Assembly: GCF_907165045.1 (NCBI RefSeq)
Contig: NZ_CAJRAU010000006.1
Location: 414,006 to 478,005, forward strand
Direction of reading: 5' to 3'
DNA length: 64,000 bases
Source of the DNA: Dyadobacter linearis
GTDB lineage: Bacteria; Bacteroidota; Bacteroidia; Cytophagales; Spirosomataceae
A model generated the notes under the pieces. The model had not been told where the DNA came from. It saw only the letters and a list, made by a program, of their open reading frames with translations, and did not search any database. Shown here piece after piece: positions 32,773 to 40,849 of this stretch; position 1 is the stretch's first letter, and every line of letters begins with the position of its first letter. Position numbers and translations under genes: made by a program.

Positions 32773-35700
32773 ATGCAAATTATTTTACACAGGAAAGTGA
32801 CGTGTATTAACCTCCGTTACTTTATTAAATCGATTTTGATAATGAAACTGATAGCGCTTTTGATAGCAATCGCTTGTGTTCATGTATCAGCCGACGGCGT
32901 CTCGCAGAAAATAGTTCTTTCTGTCAAAGACGCGACGCTTTCAAACGTGTTTAACCGGATTGAACAACAGAGCGGTTACAAGTTTTTTTATGATAATAAA
33001 GTCGTTAAAAGGGCTAAGAACGTAACTGCGTCCCTTCAAAGCGGCTCAGTTCAGGAGATCATGGATGAAGTATTGAAAGGTCAGCCGCTTACTTATACCG
33101 TCTTGGATAAAACCATTGTGGTCAAGAAAAAAGAGGAAAAGCTGCCTGCGCCACAATCCGGCTTATCACCGGATCTCTCGTCGCCAACAGAAGGTACCTA
33201 TCCCGGCGCACATCAGGATATGGAAAAAAGAATGCAGGGAATGCTCATCGATAAGCTGAATCGTGCTCAGCAAAAGGACATTGCCGTGCGGGGCACGATT
33301 ACGAACGTAGCTGGCGAAGGCCTTCCGGGAGTTAGCATCCTGCTGAAAGGCGCACAATTGGGGACAACTTCCGATGAAAACGGGAAATTTCAGCTGGATG
33401 TGCCCGATCAGAATGCAAGATTGGTTTTCAGTTACGTGGGATATGTGTCCCAGGAAATTGCTGTGGGGACAAGGACCGTTTTTGAGGTCAGCCTGGCAGA
33501 AGATGACAAAGCCCTCGAAGAAGTAGTAGTGGTGGGTTACGGTACGCAAAAGAAAACCTCTGTTACCGGAGCTATTGCTACGATGAAATCCGATGACGTT
33601 AAGAACAACCCGGTACCCAACCTGTCGAGCTCGCTGGCGGGAAGATTAAGCGGGGTGTATGTAAGCCAGGCATCTGGTGCGCCTGGGTATGCGCCGCCCA
33701 TCCGGATCCGGTCTGTTAACACCTGGAAAAGTACCGGGAACGATCCCCTCTATGTGATTGACGGTGTGATCATGGACAAAAGAATGTTTGACGCCCTGGA
33801 TTATTCCGAAGTGGAAAATATTACGGTGCTGAAAGATGCGGCGTCCGGGGCAATATACGGTGCGAGAGCTGCGAATGGCGTAGTACTTGTCACTACGAAA
33901 AGAGGAACGTCGGGTAAGTTTCAGCTTAATTATAATTATTCGTACAGTTTTGACAATCCATCCAAAATACCAAGTTATGTGGATGCCCGCGATATGGTCA
34001 GGCTGAATAATTACGCACGGACAAGCAGGGGCCTTGCACCTTCGTATGATGCCGAAGAAGTCGCCTTCTTTGAAAATAATGATCCGGGACGGGGCTGGTA
34101 TAAACAGGCTTATATAGATCCTGTACTACAAAGACATTCCCTTTCTGCCAGTGGGGGAAGTGATAAGGTGAAGTATTTTGTAGCTGGCTCCTACTTCGAC
34201 CAGTCGGCATTCATCAAAAATGCAGATTTTAAAAAGTATAATTTCCGCTCTAATGTTGACGTAAATCTTACGAAAAACTTGACAGGTACCTTCAATGTAG
34301 CCTACAACGAGGGTAAAAAGACGCGGTTTGCTATGCAGGAAGACCTGGACGGTTTTGACACAAATCCGACTTTTGGTAGTTTGTGGGGCAGGCTGCTTTA
34401 TTACCTGCCCAACACGGGACCAAAAACATCAGACGGCAAATTCATCAATCCGGGGTGGATAGGCAATCCACTTGCCTTTGTGGAAGAAGGCGGCTCAGTG
34501 ACGCGCACAGAACGCAACATTGCGATGGTTTTAGGATTAACCTACAATGTTCCGTTTGTACAAGGGTTGTCTGTGTCGGGTAAATTCAGCCCGAATTATG
34601 AGTCCAGGACGATGAAGCTTCATGAGCTGAAAACGACTCTGTATGATGTAGTGAAAAAGGGAACCAATGGCGCAATCTTCACAGACGAGATTACCGGCAG
34701 CATAAAATCCTCATATCCCAATAAAGAGCGGCTGGTAAGAACCCAGGAAGCAACCAACAATTATCAGTTGAATTTCAGCGCCAATTATACCAAGCAGTTT
34801 GGCAAACATAACATAGACGCAATCGCCGTTTATGAGCAGAGCGAGGGCAAATACGATTATTTCTATGGTGTAAGAGAAAATTTCCCGCTCGTACAAAACG
34901 ACCAGTTCTGGGCAACATCCTCGGCCAGGGCTGACTCTTATGTAGACGGCACCGAATCGGAAACCGGTCGCGCATCCTATATTGGCCGGGTCATTTATAG
35001 TTATGACGACAAATATTTCCTGAATGTAACCGCTCGCCGTGACGGATCAATGCTTTTCGGACCTGAGTACCGCTGGGGCTTATTTCCTTCTGTTTCGGCT
35101 GGCTGGGTATTGTCTAAGGAGAATTTTTTCAAAGTAAAACACATTGAGTTTCTAAAACTGCGCGGCTCCTGGGGCTTGGCAGGTAATGATGCTGTCGGCG
35201 GTTGGAAATGGAGCGAATCTTATGGCGTGAGCGGCGACTATCTGTTTGGGACCACGCCGCAGCCGCGCGTAGGTTACAATGGGATTGTGAACGAAAAACT
35301 TACCTGGGAGAAAACCAGTGAGCTTAATGTAGGTTTTGATGCACAAATATTCGACCGTTTTTCACTTTCAGGGGAGTATTTCAAAAGACATAATTACGAT
35401 ATCCTCGATACCCGGATCGCGTCGCTGCCCAACTCTTTCGGAGGAAGTATGCCGCCTGAAAACTATGGTATTGTCGATGGTCACGGCTACGAAATCGAGC
35501 TGGGTTACAATGGCAACGCGGGTGATGTAACGTACGGGGTTAAAGGCAGCTTCTCTTATTCTAATAATAAAGTAAAAGTAAGGGACGTGGCTCAGAATGC
35601 GCAGGACGTGGATAACCCGAACGGACGCCCGACGGACTATATCAGAATGCTCGTATCCTCTGGCATCATCCGTACAAGCGAACAGTTGGACGCTCTACCA

Positions 35701-36300
35701 TCCGGCTATACAATTTATGGGAAACCGGCTGTTTTAGGTATTATCAATTTTGAGGATGTCAATGGTGCACAGGGAGTTCCCGATGGCAGGATCGATGACT
35801 ATGACAGGCAAGTTCTGAAAGGCAAGCATGCTCTTAACCCCTACACATTTGGATTAAACCTTAGGGCCAGCTGGAAAGGCATCGGACTAGACGTGTTTGT
35901 TCAGGGTGTTACCGGCGGTTCCAAGCTGTATGACGATGGATATAGCAGAAGGTTTTTCGACGGCGCAAGACCACCTTCATTCTGGCTCGATTCATGGTCG
36001 CCCGAAAATGTGAATGCGGCCTATCCGCAGCCGGTTACCTGGGATGCTTCCAATGACCATCTACCATCCACTTTCTGGCTGAAAAATGGCAGTTTCCTGC
36101 GCTTTCAGAACATAAACCTGAACTACTCCCTCCCCAAAACTCTGACTAAAAAGATCGGCATGGGAGCGGTTAGCTTTTACTTGTCCGGGGCCAACCTGCT
36201 TACGCTTTCAAAATATGATTTTCATGACCCAAGTGTCGGCAATATGAATTCATATCCGACGATGAAGACTTATACCATGGGCGTAAACCTTTCATTTTAA
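32773..36300 (+). CDS. SusC/RagA TonB-linked transporter with STN signalling domain
   Basis: A 1175-residue outer-membrane transporter. ATG 32773 is kept because long N-terminal leaders before the signal segment (MKLIALLIAIACVHVSADG) are common in FecR-linked SusC proteins; an ATG at 32842 is possible. The STN domain spans about residues 48-115 (IVLSVKDATLSNVFNRIEQQ), followed by a carboxypeptidase-D-like domain (IAVRGTITNVAGEGLPGVSI), LEEVVVVGYGTQKK, a plug with AASGAIYGARAANGVVLVTT, and a barrel ending MGVNLSF. It pairs with the SusD encoded next and, through STN, with FecR. Confidence 0.95.
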   Translation: MQIILHRKVTCINLRYFIKSILIMKLIALLIAIACVHVSADGVSQKIVLSVKDATLSNVFNRIEQQSGYKFFYDNKVVKRAKNVTASLQSGSVQEIMDEVLKGQPLTYTVLDKTIVVKKKEEKLPAPQSGLSPDLSSPTEGTYPGAHQDMEKRMQGMLIDKLNRAQQKDIAVRGTITNVAGEGLPGVSILLKGAQLGTTSDENGKFQLDVPDQNARLVFSYVGYVSQEIAVGTRTVFEVSLAEDDKALEEVVVVGYGTQKKTSVTGAIATMKSDDVKNNPVPNLSSSLAGRLSGVYVSQASGAPGYAPPIRIRSVNTWKSTGNDPLYVIDGVIMDKRMFDALDYSEVENITVLKDAASGAIYGARAANGVVLVTTKRGTSGKFQLNYNYSYSFDNPSKIPSYVDARDMVRLNNYARTSRGLAPSYDAEEVAFFENNDPGRGWYKQAYIDPVLQRHSLSASGGSDKVKYFVAGSYFDQSAFIKNADFKKYNFRSNVDVNLTKNLTGTFNVAYNEGKKTRFAMQEDLDGFDTNPTFGSLWGRLLYYLPNTGPKTSDGKFINPGWIGNPLAFVEEGGSVTRTERNIAMVLGLTYNVPFVQGLSVSGKFSPNYESRTMKLHELKTTLYDVVKKGTNGAIFTDEITGSIKSSYPNKERLVRTQEATNNYQLNFSANYTKQFGKHNIDAIAVYEQSEGKYDYFYGVRENFPLVQNDQFWATSSARADSYVDGTESETGRASYIGRVIYSYDDKYFLNVTARRDGSMLFGPEYRWGLFPSVSAGWVLSKENFFKVKHIEFLKLRGSWGLAGNDAVGGWKWSESYGVSGDYLFGTTPQPRVGYNGIVNEKLTWEKTSELNVGFDAQIFDRFSLSGEYFKRHNYDILDTRIASLPNSFGGSMPPENYGIVDGHGYEIELGYNGNAGDVTYGVKGSFSYSNNKVKVRDVAQNAQDVDNPNGRPTDYIRMLVSSGIIRTSEQLDALPSGYTIYGKPAVLGIINFEDVNGAQGVPDGRIDDYDRQVLKGKHALNPYTFGLNLRASWKGIGLDVFVQGVTGGSKLYDDGYSRRFFDGARPPSFWLDSWSPENVNAAYPQPVTWDASNDHLPSTFWLKNGSFLRFQNINLNYSLPKTLTKKIGMGAVSFYLSGANLLTLSKYDFHDPSVGNMNSYPTMKTYTMGVNLSF

Positions 36301-36332
36301 TCAGTTTGCCAATCTTTTATCGAAATACAGAT

Positions 36333-38078
36333 ATGAAAAAAGCATATATATTCTTGTCGAGCCTGTTTTCCCTGATGATGCTGGCCGGCTGCGATCCTTT
36401 GGACAAAAACAACCTTGCAGCACTCAGCAGCGAGGATGTTCTCACCAATCCCAAGGTGGCTGAGGCTTATGTGAATGACATGTACGCCAACTTTATGCCA
36501 TCCTCGTTTTCAGTTGGGCGACTTACGGATGAAACCATGGTGATCAACGGAGAGAATGCAGGAGGACTCAGTGATTATCTGAAAGGCACCCTCACGGCTG
36601 ACACTTACAATGATTTCCCCTACGAAAACATTCGGAAAATCAACATTTTTCTCGCTCAGGTGGATAATGCAACCTTTGATGAAAACATCAAAAAGTCGTT
36701 GAAAGGCGAGGCGCTTTTCTGGCGTGCATTCGCTTATTTCAGAATGGTTAAAGCTTATGGAGGGGTTGAACTGATTTTAAAGCCTGAATCACCGGCTAAT
36801 AAAGACGCCATTTTTGTTGCCAGAAGCAAAACCTCTGAGTGCATTGCACAAATACTTAAGGATTTGGACGAATCAATCCCGCTGGTAGAACCGCTCAGCA
36901 CGATCGGGCGGATTGATAAAGGCGCTGCAATGTCTTTCAAAGGACGCGTTCTGCTGTATTGGGCCAGTCCGCAGTTCAATCGTACGAATGACCTCGCACG
37001 CTGGACAGCCGCCTATCAGGCAAGCAAAGATGCACTCACGTTCCTGGATGCAAATGGAAAAGGACTGTACGCAAATTACAAAGACCTGTGGACGGACGAG
37101 ATGAACAAAGAGGTGATCATGGTCAAAAGATTCCAATATCCCGGGTTTGCCAACGGATATTCTCAAGCAGGAATGCGCCCATTACTTTACTCCCGCGGCG
37201 CAGTAGGTGATAATATTCCGTCTCTGGAACTGGTTAATGCGTATCCGATGAAGGACGGATCGAAGTACAATCCGGCTACGATGGATTACAAAACCTTGTT
37301 TAAAGACAGAGATAAGCGTTTTTATGCTTCGATTGCTTACAATGGCGCTGAACCTTACCTGGCGGAAATGTTTGGAAAGGAAAATATGTGGACGTATTTC
37401 TATGATGCGGATGGCAATGCGGCTACCGGGATTAATGGGAAAGAAGCCAGGGCAGATAATAGTGAAAACCTGTATTCGCATTCAAGTTTTTACCCCGCCA
37501 AAATGCTGGACCGGAACATTACCCGAACCACCGTTGAAGACGGGCAGGTTGACTGGATCGAGATCCGATATGCAGAAGTGCTGATGAACATGGCAGAAGC
37601 CGCAAACGAGATTGGTAAAGCAGATGAAGCATTGGCTGGCATGTATAAGATCCGCAGCCGCGCCGGGATAGAGCCGGGAGCAAAAGCGAATTATGGTATC
37701 ACCGCAATAACACTTCCCGAGATCAGAAAAGCGATCATGGATGAGCGTTTGGTCGAGTTTGCTTTCGAAGGACAACGCTTCTGGGACCTGCGGAGATGGC
37801 GGGTTTATACTTCCACATTCAACAGTTTCAAGGATAAATATTTCCATGGATTAAGAGTTGAGTGGAATGGTACGGCAGCAGACCGGCCAAAAGGTCTCGT
37901 CGACATCAATACCATCGCCGATAAGTTCACTATAACAGAAGTCAGGGATTACCGACCGATTGTGATGCTGGATGAAGAAAAGTATTCCTTTTTTGGTATT
38001 CCAAAATCGACGCTGGATCGCAGTAGTAAAATCGAGCAGAATAAAAGCTGGGGAGGCACATTTGACCCATTGCAATAG
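36333..38078 (+). CDS. SusD/RagB-family nutrient-binding lipoprotein
   Basis: The ATG at 36333 opens MKKAYIFLSSLFSLMMLAG followed by Cys; the in-frame codon at 36306 is TTG. About 581 residues. SusD features are AFAYFRMVKAYGGVELILKP, MYKIRSRAGIEPG and MDERLVEFAFEGQRFWDLRR. It begins 32 bp after susC and is followed by a GC-rich hairpin before the enzyme genes. The ligand is unknown; the three downstream enzymes suggest a plant or host glycan. Confidence 0.94.
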   Translation: MKKAYIFLSSLFSLMMLAGCDPLDKNNLAALSSEDVLTNPKVAEAYVNDMYANFMPSSFSVGRLTDETMVINGENAGGLSDYLKGTLTADTYNDFPYENIRKINIFLAQVDNATFDENIKKSLKGEALFWRAFAYFRMVKAYGGVELILKPESPANKDAIFVARSKTSECIAQILKDLDESIPLVEPLSTIGRIDKGAAMSFKGRVLLYWASPQFNRTNDLARWTAAYQASKDALTFLDANGKGLYANYKDLWTDEMNKEVIMVKRFQYPGFANGYSQAGMRPLLYSRGAVGDNIPSLELVNAYPMKDGSKYNPATMDYKTLFKDRDKRFYASIAYNGAEPYLAEMFGKENMWTYFYDADGNAATGINGKEARADNSENLYSHSSFYPAKMLDRNITRTTVEDGQVDWIEIRYAEVLMNMAEAANEIGKADEALAGMYKIRSRAGIEPGAKANYGITAITLPEIRKAIMDERLVEFAFEGQRFWDLRRWRVYTSTFNSFKDKYFHGLRVEWNGTAADRPKGLVDINTIADKFTITEVRDYRPIVMLDEEKYSFFGIPKSTLDRSSKIEQNKSWGGTFDPLQ

Positions 38079-38104
38079 AAATTACCTAAACCCTTTACAA
38101 ATCC

Positions 38105-38126
38105 GGAGCGCACTACGGTGCGCTCC
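38105..38126 (+). terminator. GC-rich hairpin with UACG tetraloop after susD
   Basis: GGAGCGCAC and GTGCGCTCC (9 exact pairs) enclose TACG, which in RNA is a C(UACG)G tetraloop, an unusually stable class. It lies 26 bp after the susD stop and 75 bp before the first enzyme gene. No long T-run follows, so it may be a transcript-stabilising or partial attenuation element rather than a full terminator. Confidence 0.55.
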
Positions 38127-38201
38127 TCCTATTGACGGGCAGAATACGCGGAGAAGAGTCTTTTGTTACCGCGCAGCATGTTATCAAAATCCTAGACCTT
38201 A

Positions 38202-40826
38202 ATGAAATACATTCTTCTGAGTACACTGCTGTTTTTGGCGGCCGCCGTAACCGGGCAAGACAGCGGCGAGCAATACATCTCTGCTGAAACCGCCAAAAAG
38301 CAGTACGGAAAGCTGGCAAAACAGTCGCATTATGTTTTTGCTGAAAGCCGGGAAAACCCGATACGGTGGAACGATTCGTTGAAAATATCGTGGTTAAAAA
38401 ATGATTTTATCAAAAACAATTTTGAATTAAAAGCCCGGCCCGGTGAGTACTTTGTGTACCAGGTCGGCGTGTGGGCTAGCAGCGGCGACATTCAAGACCT
38501 CGAAATCAAATTTTCAGATCTGAAAAGCAAGGATGGGAAAACCATTCCTTCAAAGCAGGTAAGTTGCTTCAATGCGGGCGGAATCGATTATTTAGGAAAA
38601 CCATTTTCCAAAAAAATCAATGTCCAGAATAGTAAAGTGCAGGCATTGTGGGTGGGGGCAGATCTTACCGGCGTGGCCAAAGGAATTTATAATGGTACCA
38701 CTACCATTTTAGTCAATGGTAAAAAACAATCTATAAAAATACAGCTCACGGTTGACGGCAATGCTGTTGAAAACCATGGCTACAACGAGGGTAAAGGGCT
38801 ATCCCGGATGAACTGGCTGAATAGCACCGTCGGCATTGATGCAGAAATCACGAAAGGTTTCCAGCCAGTAACCCGCAAAGACAAAACGCTGCATATTTTG
38901 GGAAGATCTTTTGTGATCGGAAGCGACGGACTACCTGCGGAAATCAATAGTTTTTTTACGAGTTCAAATCAGCGCATCTCTGAAAAAGGTGAACCTATTA
39001 CCGGCGGCGCATTTCGTTTTGTAGTGGAAAAAGCAAATGGCGAGATTATCAGGCTAACGCCAGGAGCTGTGAAATTTATCGAGGAAAAGCAAGGCCATAT
39101 TAATTGGCAGGTAAAGAACACATCGGCTGAATGCGAGCTAACCTGCTCGGGCAGCCTGAACTATGACGGGTTTGTGGATTATAAAGTTTCGGTGAAGGCA
39201 TTGAAACCATTAAAAATCAAAGATATCCGTCTCGAAGTGCCGGTAGCGAAGGAAAAATCTACTTACATGATGGGACTGAACCGCGAGGGCGGTTTGCGGC
39301 CCGATTCCTGGAAATGGCAGTGGGATACAACCAAAAATCAGGATGCACTTTGGCTGGGCGCGGTAAATGGCGGGTTGCGTTTGAAATGGAAGGCTGAAAA
39401 CTACAAGCTGCCGCTGGTTAATATCTATTACAAATTCGAACCGCTGCGTCTTCCTCCCTCGTGGGGAAATGAGAATAAGGGTGGCGTAAATGTGGAGGAA
39501 AAAGGCAATTCCATCCTGGTGAGCGCCTATTCCGGCAGCCGGGAAATGGCCGCAGGAAGTGTCCAGAATTATGATTTTGAGCTTCTGATTACGCCATTCA
39601 AATTTATCAGCAATGAAAAAAAATATGGCGACCGCTACTTTCACGGGGGAGGCACCAATGCGATCAGCAAGGTGGACAAAGCCGAAAAAGCAGGAGCCAA
39701 TATCATCAATATCCACCACGCCGAAGATATTTACCCGTTCATCAATTATCCTTATTTAGACGAAAATACAGCTGAACTCAAAACACTGGTGGACAAAGCC
39801 CACAACCAGAAAAAGCGGCTTAAACTGTATTACACCACCCGCGAGCTTACCAAGAACATTCCAGAATTTCAGGCTTTTTACAGCCTAAACGGGGAAATAC
39901 TTTTTCCTGGACCAGGCAATGCGAGCCGCACCGAAGCATTACATCCCAAAGGCCCGAATGAATGGCTGGTTAAGAATTTAAGAGAAAAATATGTTCCGGC
40001 ATGGTATAACCCGGTGAGCGAAGGCAAATTCAAGGGATCGATTGATCTGTCTGTGATCACCACGCCCAATAGCAGGCTCAATAATTTTTACATCGCTGGG
40101 CTTGACTGGATGGTTCAGAATTTAAAGATTGATGGCATCTATATCGACGATGCCGCACTGGATCGATTCACTTTGCAGCGAGCCCGGAAAGTCATTGACC
40201 AGAACCGCCCCGAAGGCCGGATCGACCTGCATAGCTGGAACCATTTCAATAACTGGGCTGGATTTGCAAGCTGCCTGAATCTCTATATGGACCTGCTTCC
40301 GTACCTTGACTTGGTTTGGATCGGAGAAGCAAGAGATTACAACCGCGCACCCGACCACTGGCTCGTGGAAGTTTCAGGGATACCTTTCGGGCTTCCGGGA
40401 CAAATGCTGGAAGGTGGAGGGAACCCGTGGCGTGGAATGGTTTACGGCATCACCAACCGCTCTGGCTGGACCGGCAATGTGCCTGACGAGCTATGGAAGT
40501 TTTGGGATGAACACAACTTTAAAGACAAAGAACTGCTTGGCTACTGGGACAAAGATTGTCCGGTTAAGACTAATAATGAGCACGTTATTAGCTCTATTTT
40601 CAAGGGCAAAAATGAAAGTGTCATCGCTATTGCCAATTGGGACAAAGAAGCGCAAAGTGCATCGGTTTTAATCGACTGGAATGCGCTGGGTTACGATGCT
40701 TCCAAATGCACGATCTCGATGCCATTTGTAAAAGATTTCCAGGACGAGCAACCTCTGCAATCGCTGAGTTCCGTCAATGTGCCGGGAGGAAAAGGGTTTA
40801 TGATTGTAGTAAAAGAAAATAAATGA
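38202..40826 (+). CDS. Secreted glycoside-hydrolase-like protein (DUF6067/GH123-like layout)
   Basis: An 874-residue exported protein with signal peptide MKYILLSTLLFLAAAVTG. The N-terminal beta-sandwich (about 60-190) contains VQALWVGADLTGVAKGIYNG, like the N-terminal domain of GH123-type enzymes. The middle is a large beta domain. The C-terminal half looks like a TIM barrel: GGTNAISKVDKAEKAGANII, FYIAGLDWMVQNLKIDGIYI with Asp-Asp following, and LDLVWIGEARDYNRAP. The DUF6067 assignment is from memory of the family's appearance and is not certain. Catalytic residues were not identified, but the Asp pair after IDGIYI and the Glu of WIGEARD are candidates. Its stop overlaps the next possible start by ATGA. 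Confidence 0.75.
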   Translation: MKYILLSTLLFLAAAVTGQDSGEQYISAETAKKQYGKLAKQSHYVFAESRENPIRWNDSLKISWLKNDFIKNNFELKARPGEYFVYQVGVWASSGDIQDLEIKFSDLKSKDGKTIPSKQVSCFNAGGIDYLGKPFSKKINVQNSKVQALWVGADLTGVAKGIYNGTTTILVNGKKQSIKIQLTVDGNAVENHGYNEGKGLSRMNWLNSTVGIDAEITKGFQPVTRKDKTLHILGRSFVIGSDGLPAEINSFFTSSNQRISEKGEPITGGAFRFVVEKANGEIIRLTPGAVKFIEEKQGHINWQVKNTSAECELTCSGSLNYDGFVDYKVSVKALKPLKIKDIRLEVPVAKEKSTYMMGLNREGGLRPDSWKWQWDTTKNQDALWLGAVNGGLRLKWKAENYKLPLVNIYYKFEPLRLPPSWGNENKGGVNVEEKGNSILVSAYSGSREMAAGSVQNYDFELLITPFKFISNEKKYGDRYFHGGGTNAISKVDKAEKAGANIINIHHAEDIYPFINYPYLDENTAELKTLVDKAHNQKKRLKLYYTTRELTKNIPEFQAFYSLNGEILFPGPGNASRTEALHPKGPNEWLVKNLREKYVPAWYNPVSEGKFKGSIDLSVITTPNSRLNNFYIAGLDWMVQNLKIDGIYIDDAALDRFTLQRARKVIDQNRPEGRIDLHSWNHFNNWAGFASCLNLYMDLLPYLDLVWIGEARDYNRAPDHWLVEVSGIPFGLPGQMLEGGGNPWRGMVYGITNRSGWTGNVPDELWKFWDEHNFKDKELLGYWDKDCPVKTNNEHVISSIFKGKNESVIAIANWDKEAQSASVLIDWNALGYDASKCTISMPFVKDFQDEQPLQSLSSVNVPGGKGFMIVVKENK

Positions 40827-40849
40827 CAGAGCTATCTCGAATCGATAAA

